Assembly: GCF_023634065.1 (NCBI RefSeq)
Contig: NZ_JALKCV010000007.1
Location: forward strand, 1-64,000
DNA from: Microbulbifer litoralis
GTDB taxonomy: Bacteria > Pseudomonadota > Gammaproteobacteria > Pseudomonadales > Cellvibrionaceae
Length of the DNA: 64,000 bases
Direction: 5' to 3'
Position numbers and translations under genes: made by a program. The stretch's first letter is position 1. Each line of letters begins with the position of its first letter. Positions 19,283 through 28,378 of this stretch are shown piece by piece. Under the pieces are notes generated by a model. That model ran no database searches and was not told where the DNA came from. It worked only from the letters and a program-made list of their open reading frames with translations.

Positions 19283-19471
19283 CCCTCCCCGCCCCACACG
19301 CCCGGCGTGCTCTGCGGCCGGAAATGCTCAGCATTTAGCGGATTGCCGAAGCCTTTTACGCCTCTCTTGTTTTTGCCCGGTGATCCCGACAGTGTGAAAT
19401 CCGGAGCGCGGTCGCAATGGCCCGCACGAACGGAATCAGCTTGCGATTGCCATCGCTGGCGGGGGGACACG

Positions 19472-20383
19472 ATGACTGTGGTTGCCGAGACCGAGAGTGA
19501 AATCAACCGTAGCGGAAACCGGCCTTCCGCGCGCCGGGATGCCGCCTATCTGCTCGAACTGATCGGCGAGACGCGCCCCTATGTGTCGGTCGAGCATATC
19601 GTTGCCGACGATGAGCGTGTTTTCGGCATCTGCCGCCGCCAGCAGCAGCGTTACCGCGAAACCAATACGCTCAGTACTTCTGAAACCGCCCGGATCATGG
19701 CGGTGCAGGGATGCCTGGCGGCGGCACACCGGAACCCCGTCCGGCGCAAGCATTATTACCTTGCCGTAAAAGGCGAATACCGGTGGACGCCGGTGGAGGA
19801 CCTGTTGTCTCACAGCGAAGAGTTCCTGCTTGCTGCCTGGACCGAAGGCGAGATTTCCGCGCGGCAGATGGTGACGGCAGTCGTGGAGTGTCGCACCTGC
19901 CACGGGCAGCTGTACTCGACGCTGCGCTGTCGCTATCTGGTGCTGGAGGAAGCCGCTTTTTTCGCTTCCATGGGGGGGCGCTCCGATACTCCGCTGCCGC
20001 AGGGAAATCCCTACCGGGATCCACGACGTCGCCTGGAAGGAGTGCGGTATTCCGCCGGGGAGGCGCGTACAGAGGCGCGGCTTGGAAGATGCACGGCGGC
20101 GGACTTTGCCGGCCATTTTGACGGTTGTCCTCTCTGCCCGGTATCCATCCTGGGCGACAACATGGTCGGGTTGCTGGAAGCCTTTCCCGATATCAGTGAT
20201 TTTTACGTGCAGCGCCTCGGTTTCTGGTGCAAGGGCGCCGTTGGCGTCGGGGAAAGCCCGCGGCTGAGCTGCCTGCGCGAAGGGGCGATGGATTTTGCCC
20301 TGGTATCAGAGGACGCCGCCGGCAATACCCAGTTCGGAATGAATGTCCGTCTGGCGGTATCGACAACAGGTGGGGAGAAATAA
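19472..20383 (+). CDS. Double hot-dog-like protein (FabZ/thioesterase fold), function unknown
   Basis: The 303-residue protein begins at the ATG 19472 behind a G-rich stretch; a longer frame from 19307 has no coding look. The first half (LSTSETARIMAVQGCLAAAH, HYYLAVKGEY, VVECRTCHGQLYSTLRCRYLVLEE) and second half (TAADFAGHFDGCPLCPVSIL, FWCKGAVGVG) each fit a hot-dog domain, the second resembling the GHFPGxPxxPG helix of FabZ. An acyl-CoA or acyl-ACP thioesterase or dehydratase, perhaps FcoT-like, is possible but not shown. Many Cys residues are notable. The next gene starts two bases after its stop. Confidence 0.55.
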   Translation: MTVVAETESEINRSGNRPSARRDAAYLLELIGETRPYVSVEHIVADDERVFGICRRQQQRYRETNTLSTSETARIMAVQGCLAAAHRNPVRRKHYYLAVKGEYRWTPVEDLLSHSEEFLLAAWTEGEISARQMVTAVVECRTCHGQLYSTLRCRYLVLEEAAFFASMGGRSDTPLPQGNPYRDPRRRLEGVRYSAGEARTEARLGRCTAADFAGHFDGCPLCPVSILGDNMVGLLEAFPDISDFYVQRLGFWCKGAVGVGESPRLSCLREGAMDFALVSEDAAGNTQFGMNVRLAVSTTGGEK

Positions 20384-20385
20384 CC

Positions 20386-20799
20386 ATGAGCTCAGATCAG
20401 GATGTCGTCGACCGCGCCGCTGCCAGCGATGCCGCTTTCCGGCGCGGTTTGGAATTTCTCAGCGAAGTGGTGCCGGACCTGGATGAAAAAATGGATCGGG
20501 CGATACCGGCCAACCCGGACCTGCAGCGCCTGGTTGTGGAATTCATCTATGGCAGTCTGCACCCCCGGCCCCAGCTCGACAGCCGCGAACGGGAGATTGT
20601 CGCGCTGTCGGTGATCACTGCCCTGGGAGGAGATCTGGCGATGCGGGCCCATGTCGAACTCGGGTATCGCTGTGGCCTGGATCGGGAGCAGGTCTTGGAG
20701 ATCATCCTGCATGCCGCCGCCTATGCCGGCTTCCCGCGGGCCCTGTCCGCATCGGCGGTGGCGCTGGAGGTGCTGGATGAACTGGAGGCGGGCGACTGA
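20386..20799 (+). CDS. Carboxymuconolactone decarboxylase (CMD/AhpD-like) family protein
   Basis: The product is a 137-residue all-helical CMD-type protein (REREIVALSVITALGGDLAMRAHVELGYRCGLDREQVLEIILHA in pattern). The positions that carry the CxxC redox pair in AhpD read GGDL here, so peroxidase activity is unlikely; it fits the non-redox CMD branch. GGGGAG precedes the ATG. It follows the hot-dog gene after two bases, so the two form an operon and may act on the same compound, but the pathway is unknown. Confidence 0.75.
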   Translation: MSSDQDVVDRAAASDAAFRRGLEFLSEVVPDLDEKMDRAIPANPDLQRLVVEFIYGSLHPRPQLDSREREIVALSVITALGGDLAMRAHVELGYRCGLDREQVLEIILHAAAYAGFPRALSASAVALEVLDELEAGD

Positions 20800-20910
20800 C
20801 TCAATGATCCCTGGTCAACGGCCGCCGTTAGATGCCAAGGCTGCCCGCTAGTGGGTTAGACTGTAGCGGCGCCCGGCCAATCCGCCGTTCGTAAATCCAG
20901 GGAAGAGGCA

Positions 20911-21561
20911 ATGAAGCAGGACTATACCCCCAATGAAATCCGCGCAATCGGCGTCCTGATCGAAAAATCCATTACCACCCCGGACCACTACCCGCTCAGT
21001 GCCAACGCGGTGATGGTGGCCTGCAACCAGAAGAGCAACCGCAACCCGGTGCTGCAGCTGTCAGAGCGGGCGGTGATCGATCTGCTGCGCCAGTTGATCG
21101 ACGCCGGCGTGGTGATGGTGGACGATCGATCCGGTCGCGTGGAGAAGTACCAGCACCGTTTCTGCAATACCGAGTTCAGCGATCTGCAACTGGACCCGGG
21201 GGAGCAGGCAGTACTTTGCGAGCTGATGCTGCGCGGGCCACAGACACCGGGGGAACTGCGCTCGCGCGCGAGCCGGATGCACGCCTTCAAGAAAATCGAC
21301 GAGGTCGAGGCGGCGCTGAAAAGCCTGGAGGAGCACGCGAAAGGCCCGCTGGTGGCCATGTTGCCGCGGGAGGCGGGCAGGCGGGAGTCCCGCTATACCC
21401 ACCTGTTTTCCGGCGGTTCTTCTGCGGCCATTGGCGAGGCCGCCCGCAAGGTGGAGATCCCCGCCTCCGAGCTGGAGACCCTGCAGGCCCGCCTGGTAGA
21501 GCTGGAGGCGGAAAATGCCGCCCTCAGGCAACGATTGGCCGCGTTGGGTGAGGCGGGCTGA
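20911..21561 (+). CDS. yceH: YceH family protein (DUF480)
   Basis: The 216-residue protein matches the E. coli YceH/UPF0502 family: the N-terminus YTPNEIRAIGVLIEKSITTPDHYPLS and ALxxxCNQKSNR-type helix are diagnostic. The fold is two tandem winged helices, and the C-terminal 40 residues form a Leu/Glu-rich coiled coil. The function is not firmly established. AAGAGG stands before the ATG. It is convergent with the PepSY gene. Confidence 0.9.
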   Translation: MKQDYTPNEIRAIGVLIEKSITTPDHYPLSANAVMVACNQKSNRNPVLQLSERAVIDLLRQLIDAGVVMVDDRSGRVEKYQHRFCNTEFSDLQLDPGEQAVLCELMLRGPQTPGELRSRASRMHAFKKIDEVEAALKSLEEHAKGPLVAMLPREAGRRESRYTHLFSGGSSAAIGEAARKVEIPASELETLQARLVELEAENAALRQRLAALGEAG

Positions 21562-21591
21562 TGGAACCGGCTCCCGCCGGCTGTCGATGTT

Positions 21592-23181
21592 TCAACTGCC
21601 GGCCAACGGCAGCGGCTCGTCCGCCTGGACATCCGTTGCCAGCGGCGGGGTGCGCCCGAGCAAGCGCGCTATCCACAGGCCGACCCCTGCCGCGATCAAC
21701 AGTGCCAGTTGAACGCCGAGTACCACCGACCCGTATCCCCCCCAGTCGCCGGCAAACAGCGCCCAGTCCGCGATAACGGTCACAGCCAGCAGCGCCGACG
21801 TTATCCACAGCAGGATACGCAGGAACAGGCGTTTGTTTGCCACCACAAAGGCGCCGATAGCCGACAGCAGTAGCCCGGCGGCAAAGATCCGCGCCAGCCA
21901 GTCGCCGCGTCCCTCCAATCCCAATGGCATCAGCCGCTCGGCCAGGAAGGCCGCCGCCGTGGCCAACACCACGCCGCCGCAGCCACCCAGGGTCAGGTTG
22001 GCCACCAGGCCGATACCGCGCGGGCCGACGTTTTTTTGCAGCGCGCGCTTGTCCAGCCACAGCAGGTTGCCCACCAGGATCATTGCCGCCACCGCCAGGC
22101 CCAGCAGCAGGTAGAGTATCCGCAGGTCGATGCCGGCAAAATTGCCGAAATGCAGTCCGGCAATCACGTCCAGGCCACTGCGTACGGCATTGGGGTGTTC
22201 GCTGTCGCGCCGGCTGAGCAGGTTGCCATCGCGCACCTGGTAGTACTGTTCATTGGTCTGGGCGAAGCGGGTTTCATCGGCGGCGTAAGTCTGCATCACG
22301 GCGTTCCTGTCGCCGTAGTTGTAGAAGCGCAGCATGGTGACGGCCGCGCCGGTCTGCCGCTCCAGGGAGCGCGCGTAATCAAAGGCGGGCTGCATATCCA
22401 GCGCCTCGCCGGCCGGCTTCTCGGTGATCATCGTATAGCCGGCGTCCTCCAGCATGGCGTTCTGGTCGCCCTGGTACAGAAACAGTGCAAACGCGATCTG
22501 GTAGATGATGGAAATATTGAAGATGACCCCGGTCACCGCGTACATGAGGCCGAATGGCAGGCTCATCACGCCGATGACGTTGTGCATGTCCAGCAGCTTG
22601 TTGCGTCTGCTTTTCTCCCGGTAGAGGAAGAAGTTGCTGATCAGCTTGCGCGCGTGGATGTAGACCCCGGAAAAAATAAGTACCAGGAAGATCAGTGTGA
22701 CCACGCCCACCAGGTACATACCGCCGGGCAGGCGCAGGTCGTAGTGCAATTTGAGCAGGAAATCCGCCAGGTAGAAATCGTCCAGGCTCGCCAGTGTCTC
22801 GCCGGTTTTCGGGTGTACCAGCAGCCTGGCCACCTGCTCCGGGCCCTCGTAACCCTCTTCCGGCAGCAGGTCGATATAGAACTGGTGGTAGGGGTGGTGA
22901 TCGTCGGCCAGTACGATCGTCAGGTGTTCCTCGTTGTCGAGCCGATGCTCCCCGAGCTTTTTCGCCACTATCTCCTCGATGGGCATGTCTTCGGCATCGC
23001 GGTCTACGGCGAAGTGCGGCGCTTGCGCCCAGGCCTGGATTTCGTGGTGAAACAGCACGATGGCGCCGGCCCAGAAAACAATAAAGAGGGCCACGGAAAT
23101 GATGACACCGAGCCAGCTGTGAGCCTCGATCAGGTTTTTGATACCGGCATTTTTTTCACTCATTGATGGGACATCCCGCAT
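21592..23181 (-). CDS. PepSY-associated transmembrane protein, probably ferric-siderophore reductase type
   Basis: The 529-residue inner-membrane protein has the PepSY_TM layout: an N-terminal helix (WLGVIISVALFIVFWAGAIVLFHHEIQAW), a periplasmic PepSY domain, a second helix pair (VGVVTLIFLVLIFSGVYIHARKL), then a further periplasmic domain and four C-terminal helices. Several His residues in helices (HSWLG, FHHE, HNVIG) could bind heme. Such proteins accompany TonB receptors and are thought to reduce ferric siderophores in the periplasm. An alternative start is MSEKNAG at 23163. It is the last gene of a three-gene set divergent from the TonB receptor. Confidence 0.8.
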   Translation of the reverse strand: MRDVPSMSEKNAGIKNLIEAHSWLGVIISVALFIVFWAGAIVLFHHEIQAWAQAPHFAVDRDAEDMPIEEIVAKKLGEHRLDNEEHLTIVLADDHHPYHQFYIDLLPEEGYEGPEQVARLLVHPKTGETLASLDDFYLADFLLKLHYDLRLPGGMYLVGVVTLIFLVLIFSGVYIHARKLISNFFLYREKSRRNKLLDMHNVIGVMSLPFGLMYAVTGVIFNISIIYQIAFALFLYQGDQNAMLEDAGYTMITEKPAGEALDMQPAFDYARSLERQTGAAVTMLRFYNYGDRNAVMQTYAADETRFAQTNEQYYQVRDGNLLSRRDSEHPNAVRSGLDVIAGLHFGNFAGIDLRILYLLLGLAVAAMILVGNLLWLDKRALQKNVGPRGIGLVANLTLGGCGGVVLATAAAFLAERLMPLGLEGRGDWLARIFAAGLLLSAIGAFVVANKRLFLRILLWITSALLAVTVIADWALFAGDWGGYGSVVLGVQLALLIAAGVGLWIARLLGRTPPLATDVQADEPLPLAGS

Positions 23182-23202
23182 TGGTTTCCCGATTCCGGGT
23201 CT

Positions 23203-23457
23203 TCAGGTGTTGGTAAACAGCACGATGGCGTTCAGGGCCGCGGAAACCGCCAGCAACTTTGTGCAGTTGAGGCTGGCCCGCCCGATGGAGTTGGCGTAGT
23301 AGCAGTAGGTCATCACCGCTCCCCACAATACGAAAGCCAGCAGCAGGCCCGCGAGCAGGCGCGTGTCCACATCGACCGGCAGCAGCTTCAGGTTCAGTAC
23401 CAGGCTGGTGGACACGAGCAGTCCGAGGAAAAACCCCGCGATTGTTTTAGGCCACAT
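23203..23457 (-). CDS. Small membrane protein of iron-uptake module (DUF3649-like)
   Basis: The 84 residues form about three hydrophobic segments (FFLGLLVSTSLVLNLKLLP, LLAGLLLAFVLWGAVMTYCYY, LLAVSAALNAIVLF). Its place between a PepSY protein and another small membrane protein, opposite a TonB receptor, is that of the small DUF3649-type proteins in siderophore operons; the family call is from context and look only. Its ATG touches the stop of the preceding gene (TAAATG). Confidence 0.6.
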   Translation of the reverse strand: MWPKTIAGFFLGLLVSTSLVLNLKLLPVDVDTRLLAGLLLAFVLWGAVMTYCYYANSIGRASLNCTKLLAVSAALNAIVLFTNT

Positions 23458-23784
23458 TTATCCGCTCACCATGATCAGGGAAAAGAGAACCAGGCCCATC
23501 GAGCCCACCAGCAGTGGTCGCCCGGCCAGGTGTGCCGAGGCCAGTACCAGGGCGAGCCACAAGCACATCACCAGCGTCAGCAGCAGCAATATCGCAGACA
23601 CGGGCGGGTAGATTGTGGCCAGCATTGCGCCCGCCAGCACCTGGCTGGCCGCAAACAGCGTCCAGGCGGGTTTGTGTGCAACGGGCCTGGACAGCAGGCG
23701 CTGGCGGGGCGAAGCCAGGTAGGCGAGCAGGCAGCCGCCGAATACCAGTGTCGCGGCCAGCAGTTTCAGCAGTTGGTCATTCAT
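23458..23784 (-). CDS. Small membrane protein of iron-uptake module (DUF3325-like)
   Basis: The 108-residue protein has four hydrophobic segments separated by short basic loops (ASPRQRLLSRPVAHKPAW). It is the first gene of the minus-strand operon that ends with the PepSY protein. DUF3325 proteins have this size and context, but the family call is tentative. It shares the 214-bp promoter region with the TonB receptor. Confidence 0.6.
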   Translation of the reverse strand: MNDQLLKLLAATLVFGGCLLAYLASPRQRLLSRPVAHKPAWTLFAASQVLAGAMLATIYPPVSAILLLLTLVMCLWLALVLASAHLAGRPLLVGSMGLVLFSLIMVSG

Positions 23785-23817
23785 TGCGGGTACGATTCTG
23801 CAAGAAAATACAAGTTA

Positions 23818-23836
23818 AGAATTGTTATCATTAAGA
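23818..23836. promoter_or_regulatory. Candidate Fur box between iron-module operons
   Basis: The AT-rich stretch centred on TTGTTATCATTAAG resembles the right half of the Fur consensus (GATAATGATAATCATTATC); the core TATCATTA matches well and the other half is poor. It lies between the divergent PepSY operon and the TonB receptor, where iron control is expected. Confidence 0.4.
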
Positions 23837-23998
23837 TTTCCAAATAATATCACTGCCGCCTTCAATAACCCAGTGGGCGCCTGAAAATTCACGAACAGCG
23901 GACAAAAAGCGCTCAAAACAAACAAAAGTTCGGAAAGTCATTCGAATGACAAGGGTGCCAGTCAATCTATCCTGAACCAACGCCGCACGGAGCCGACC

Positions 23999-26341
23999 AT
24001 GTCAACCAGGTATATCGCAGCCCGCGTATCCCGCCGTTTCACAGCCAACCCCCTGCGCCGGGCCATCGCGTTCGGTATGTCCTCTTCCTTCGCCCTGGCG
24101 GCCATTGCCGAGGAAACAACGGGCCAACGGAGCCTGGAAGAAGTGATGGTTGTGGGTCAGAAGACCGAGCGCTCGCTGCAGGACACTGCGGCCAGCGTGA
24201 AGGTGGTAACGGCCGAAAATATCGTGGAAGAGAATATCAACGGCCTGTACGACGTACTGGAGCGTACGCCGAATGTGGCCGGCGCCCTGGGTTCCGATTT
24301 CAGTATCCGCGGCATCAATGCGTTCACGGTGTCCGGTGGTGGCAACAGCTACCTGACCAGCGTCTACTCGGACGGCGCGGTACTGCCCTACCGCGCCATC
24401 CAGGAAGGCGGCTTTTCCACCTGGGATGTGCAACAGGTGGAAGTACTGCGCGGGCCCCAGTCCACGCTGCAGGGTCGCAATGCGCTGGCCGGCGCCATCG
24501 TTATGAACACCGTCGACCCCACTTACGACTGGACTTTCAGGGGGCGCCTCGGCGCCGGTGAAGAGGGCCGCGAAGAGAAGGCGATGGCTTTTGGTGGTGC
24601 CATCATCGAAGACCAGCTGGCATTCCGCATCGCCGCGGAAGACAGGGACTTCGACGGCTTCAACCGCAATATCACTCGCGGCGAAAACAGCGATTTCGAG
24701 CGCGACCAGACCCTGCGGTTGAAAGTGCTGGCGGAGCCGGCGGCCCTGCCCGGGCTGCGCGCGCTGCTGACCCTGACCAGCAGCGAAACCGACAACGGGG
24801 TGAAATGGATCAATCCCGGTGCCGGCGATCCGTTCGAAAACCGCGAGACCACCTTCAACGACCCCACCCACGAGTTCACCGAAAGCGATATGGCGGTCCT
24901 GAAGCTCGGCTATGAGCTGGGGGAGCATTGGGATTTCACCTCCACCAGCGCCTATAGCGACGTCTACTACGGCTACGAATGGGATGGCGATGTCGGCCCG
25001 GAGCCGGCCCAGACCCTGGTGGACGATCGCGAGGATAAAACGTTCAGCCAGGAATTCCTGTTCAACTTCGATTACGAAAACCTGAGCGGTGTGATCGGCG
25101 CCTACTACTCGGATCTTGACGTGGAAGACGTCTATTCCGGCAACCGCAGTATGACCCAGGCAGAACTGGGCCTGCGCGAAACCCTGATCTACGGTTTTGG
25201 GCTGCCCGAAACGGTGGTTGACTCGGTGCTGCCGCTGTACGCGGGGCTCGAACCGGTCATCCTGGATACCTACGGCCTGACCCTGCAGCAGGTGGAATCC
25301 CAGGCCATATTTGCGGACCTCACCTATTCCGTAAACAGCCGCCTCGACCTGTTGGCGGGGCTGCGCTACGACCGCGAATCCCAGGCCAACGAGGCGGATA
25401 CGCAGATTGCCATTGCCAATGACGATGCCATGCCGAACCCGGCGGACTATGCACTCGACCCGGCGCTACAGCAGCTCATTACCGGCATCAACGGCGCCTT
25501 TTTCGCCATGGCCGCGGATGCCTCCGGCACCGAACCGCTGGTGGAAGACGATTTCAGTGCGGTGCTGCCGAAACTGGGCGCGACCTGGCACTGGAGCGAC
25601 GATATGTCCACCAGCCTGATCGCGCAGAAGGGCTACCGCTCCGGCGGCGTGGGCAGCAATATCGCGCAGAACTACACCTACGTGTACGACCCGGAATACA
25701 CCTGGAACTACGAGCTGTCTTTCCGCTCCCTGTGGATGGGCGGGCGCCTGGCGGCCAACGCCAACCTGTTCTACCTCGACTGGGAAGACCAGCAGGTGAA
25801 CGTCCAGCTGTCCGGCAACACCTTCGACAACGAAACCGTCAACTCCGGCCGGTCCACCGTGCGGGGGCTGGAGGTCGAGCTGTTCTACCAGGCGAACGAG
25901 CACTGGAGCGGCAATGCCGGCTTCGGTTACTCCGATACCGAGTTCGACGAATTCGTGGTGGTGCTGCCGTCCGGCACCTTCGACCTGTCCGGACGGGATT
26001 TCGGCGGTGCCCCGGAGCACACCGCCAACCTGGGGGTTACCTATCGCGGCGACAGTGGCTTTTTGTTCAATGCCAACGCCAACTACCAGGCCGAGTCACT
26101 GGCGCTTGCCAATCCATACGGCCGCGGTTTTGCGCCGGACAGCCCCTATTTCGACCCGGAAAACGATGCCCGCTGGCTGGTGAACCTGCGCACCGGTTAT
26201 GAGTGGAAAAATCTCGGGGCCTACCTGACGGTCACCAACCTGTTGGACGAGGAATATGTATCGGCCGCCAATACCGGCTCTTCCTCGATGGTCCTCGGTG
26301 CACCGCGCCTCGCCACTCTGCGCCTGGAGGCGAACTTCTAG
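23999..26341 (+). CDS. TonB-dependent outer membrane receptor
   Basis: The 780-residue protein has an exported N-terminus (signal peptide about 1-38), a TonB-box-like segment (LEEVMVVGQ, about 43-51), a plug domain (TAASVKVVTAENI ... LRGPQSTLQGRNALAGAI) and a 22-strand-type barrel ending in an aromatic Phe (TLRLEANF). It imports a bulky substrate using TonB energy. The divergent PepSY/small-membrane-protein operon and candidate Fur box point to a ferric siderophore, though the barrel also resembles the broad receptor class of marine gammaproteobacteria, so the ligand is open. Confidence 0.9.
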   Translation: MSTRYIAARVSRRFTANPLRRAIAFGMSSSFALAAIAEETTGQRSLEEVMVVGQKTERSLQDTAASVKVVTAENIVEENINGLYDVLERTPNVAGALGSDFSIRGINAFTVSGGGNSYLTSVYSDGAVLPYRAIQEGGFSTWDVQQVEVLRGPQSTLQGRNALAGAIVMNTVDPTYDWTFRGRLGAGEEGREEKAMAFGGAIIEDQLAFRIAAEDRDFDGFNRNITRGENSDFERDQTLRLKVLAEPAALPGLRALLTLTSSETDNGVKWINPGAGDPFENRETTFNDPTHEFTESDMAVLKLGYELGEHWDFTSTSAYSDVYYGYEWDGDVGPEPAQTLVDDREDKTFSQEFLFNFDYENLSGVIGAYYSDLDVEDVYSGNRSMTQAELGLRETLIYGFGLPETVVDSVLPLYAGLEPVILDTYGLTLQQVESQAIFADLTYSVNSRLDLLAGLRYDRESQANEADTQIAIANDDAMPNPADYALDPALQQLITGINGAFFAMAADASGTEPLVEDDFSAVLPKLGATWHWSDDMSTSLIAQKGYRSGGVGSNIAQNYTYVYDPEYTWNYELSFRSLWMGGRLAANANLFYLDWEDQQVNVQLSGNTFDNETVNSGRSTVRGLEVELFYQANEHWSGNAGFGYSDTEFDEFVVVLPSGTFDLSGRDFGGAPEHTANLGVTYRGDSGFLFNANANYQAESLALANPYGRGFAPDSPYFDPENDARWLVNLRTGYEWKNLGAYLTVTNLLDEEYVSAANTGSSSMVLGAPRLATLRLEANF

Positions 26342-26365
26342 ATTTTATCCCGCAACGCGGAAAAA

Positions 26366-26387
26366 CCCGGCCATACGAATGGCCGGG
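26366..26387 (-). terminator. Intrinsic terminator of the outer-membrane barrel gene
   Basis: CCCGGCCAT (26366-26374) and ATGGCCGGG (26379-26387) form a 9-bp perfect stem with a 4-base loop. On the minus strand the stem is followed by TTTTT (26365-26361). It also separates the gene from the convergent TonB receptor. Confidence 0.8.
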
Positions 26388-26396
26388 CCCTGTTAC

Positions 26397-26969
26397 TCAG
26401 AAATTGTACTGCAGGGTAACGTTTGCGTAGTCGAGGTCAGTATCCAGTTCGTCAATTTCCGCGGCGGCGCCCAGCTCGTCGGTATCGAAGTTGACGTTAT
26501 AGCGGGTGTATTCGAGGCGCATGTCGACATTCTTTGACAGCGCCATTTTGGCGCCGGCGCCGTAAAACAGTTCGCTGCCGTCCGCATCGCCACCGAAACC
26601 GGCCACGTCGTAATCGCTGTTCCACCACAGCTGGCCGCCGCGCGCATACAGGCCGAAGGTTTCGCTCAGCGGCAGGGTAAAGTTTGCCCCCAGGCTGTAG
26701 CCGTCCGTATCGGCACTGGCGAATCGCCCACCGTATTCACCGAAATCGATATAGGCGCCCTCGATGGCGAAATAGCGGTTGAACTGGTTGCCGATGACAA
26801 GCCGGCCGATATCATTGTCGTCTTCAAATTCTTCCGCATCCCTGGCTTTCATATAGCCGTAGGATGCGCCGAGATAGAGGCCGTTTTCGTTCTCGGCGTA
26901 CGCCTGGGCGGAACCTGCGGCGATCAGTGAAATACCCGAGGCGAAAGTCAGTGAAATAACGTTTCTCAT
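26397..26969 (-). CDS. Small outer-membrane beta-barrel protein (OmpA/OmpW-like porin family)
   Basis: The 190-residue protein has a signal peptide (about 1-25, ending AQAYA) and then eight amphipathic strand-like segments with alternating aromatic residues (GLYLGASYGYMKA, FAIEGAYIDFGEY, FGLYARGGQLWW, DMRLEYTRYNV), ending with the barrel-targeting terminal Phe (VTLQYNF). Acidic loops (DAEEFEDDND) are prominent. It fits the eight-strand OmpA-like/opacity family; no function can be assigned. A clear terminator follows. Confidence 0.8.
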   Translation of the reverse strand: MRNVISLTFASGISLIAAGSAQAYAENENGLYLGASYGYMKARDAEEFEDDNDIGRLVIGNQFNRYFAIEGAYIDFGEYGGRFASADTDGYSLGANFTLPLSETFGLYARGGQLWWNSDYDVAGFGGDADGSELFYGAGAKMALSKNVDMRLEYTRYNVNFDTDELGAAAEIDELDTDLDYANVTLQYNF

Positions 26970-27453
26970 TTCTGCTCTCCTCTGATTACAAACAAAAAAA
27001 CGGGTGCGTTAACCTCCTTCTGTATATTTTTCGCTGTGCTGGTCTTTCTGACTGCCGCCATATTTCTGAGTTCTGGAAAATTGATCAAACCTTGATGACC
27101 ATCAAGAAAATAAAATTTTTGTCCGTTGCCTGGAACTATTTTTCGCGGGTAAAAGCAACGGCGGTTGCAGTGATTGTCCGCTGCGTGGCTGGCAATTTTT
27201 ACAACGGGCCTGCGGTTGTTGCCGTGCCGGTTTTTTTCGGGCGGGTGACCATTTCGGTACGATCGCGCCGATCACACGCAAGGGTTCGGGCGCCGGCCAG
27301 GGGGACCGGTAAGTCAGTGGTTGCCGCCAGCCGCGCCGGCGCCGCTGTCTGCGGCCGTTGCCAAAGTTGGCGCCCGCCCTCGCCCGCGCGACTGGCAGCG
27401 TGCTATAACGGTCGTTCGGCTTAACAACGATGACACGATGAGAGGGCCGGAGG
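26970..27453. other. 484-bp divergent intergenic region
   Basis: It must carry the promoters of the barrel gene (minus) and of the aldolase gene (plus). A small palindrome (CTTGAT, four bases, ATCAAG; 27091-27106) is followed by an AT-rich run, and could be an operator. Two overlapping frames in the region have arginine-rich, low-complexity translations and no recognisable motif, so they are not called. Confidence 0.45.
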
Positions 27454-28272
27454 ATGACCACTGCAGAAAAAACGCGAATAGAAGCAGCGGATACCAGCGC
27501 CGCGGTAATGAACGGCGACGTCAGCGTGCTGATGGGTGACAGCGCCCAGCCCCCGGAGCAGGTGCGCGAGGAGCGCAAGAAAAAACTGACAGCCGCCTTC
27601 CGCCTGTTCGGCAAATTCGGTTTCGACGAAGGCGTCGCCGGCCATATCACCGTGCGCGACCCGGAGCTGGAGGATCACTTCTGGGTCAACCCGATGGGGG
27701 TGTCCTTCAAACGGATCAGAATGTCGGATCTGCTGCTCGTGGACCACAAGGGCGAGGTTGTGGATGGCGACGGCTACCTGAACGGTGCCGCCTTTACTAT
27801 CCACAGCCATATCCACAAGCTGCGCCCGGAAGTGGTGGCCGCCGCCCACGCCCATTCGCTGCACGGCAAGGCCTGGTCCTCACTGGGCCGCCTGCTGGAC
27901 CCGATCACCCAGGATGCCTGTGCCTTCTTCGGCGACCACGGCCTGCTCGATACCTTCTCCGGCGTGGTGCTGGAAATGGGCGAAGGCGAGGCTCTGGCGC
28001 GGGCATTGGGGCAGAAGAAGGCACTGATCCTGCAGAACCACGGCCTGCTGACTGTGGGTAAGTCTGTGGATGAAGCCGCCTGGTGGTATATCACCATGGA
28101 GCGCAGCTGCCAGGCGCAACTGCTGGCGGAGGCGGCCGGCGAGCCCAGGCTGATCGAGCCGGAAGTGGCCATCCGCACTCGCGCCGTGGTGGGTACCGAA
28201 TTGGCGGGCCTGTTCAGTTTCCAGCCCCTCTACGATGTGATCACGGCCGAGCAGCCGGACATGTTCGAATAG
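27454..28272 (+). CDS. Class II aldolase/adducin family protein
   Basis: The 272-residue protein has the class II aldolase fold: a leading helix (KLTAAFRLFGKFGFDEGVAGHITVRDPE), phosphate/substrate loop, Zn2+ ligands in AHAHSLHG and a third His in LILQNHGLLTVG. Relatives include fuculose-phosphate aldolase, and many fungal- and marine-type members have unknown substrates. GAGAGGG is the likely ribosome site eight or so bases before the ATG, since GGAGG touches the ATG itself. No sugar-pathway genes are next to it. Confidence 0.85.
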   Translation: MTTAEKTRIEAADTSAAVMNGDVSVLMGDSAQPPEQVREERKKKLTAAFRLFGKFGFDEGVAGHITVRDPELEDHFWVNPMGVSFKRIRMSDLLLVDHKGEVVDGDGYLNGAAFTIHSHIHKLRPEVVAAAHAHSLHGKAWSSLGRLLDPITQDACAFFGDHGLLDTFSGVVLEMGEGEALARALGQKKALILQNHGLLTVGKSVDEAAWWYITMERSCQAQLLAEAAGEPRLIEPEVAIRTRAVVGTELAGLFSFQPLYDVITAEQPDMFE

Positions 28273-28378
28273 CGTCCCCGGCGCAGCTTTAGCGCTCCTG
28301 CCCCGGCTGTGGCCCGGCCGGGCACAGGCGGCTCTGCCTATACTCGCTGTAAACCCACGATTTACAGCGAGTCTCCAG

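Noticed and set aside
19307-19471. N-terminal extension of the hot-dog protein
   Set aside because: The added residues show no conserved look and lie right after a repeat; the ATG at 19472 has a G-rich ribosome site.
27092-27424. 110-residue frame in the region before the aldolase gene
   Set aside because: Arginine- and alanine-rich translation without motif, no ribosome site and overlapping other equally poor frames.
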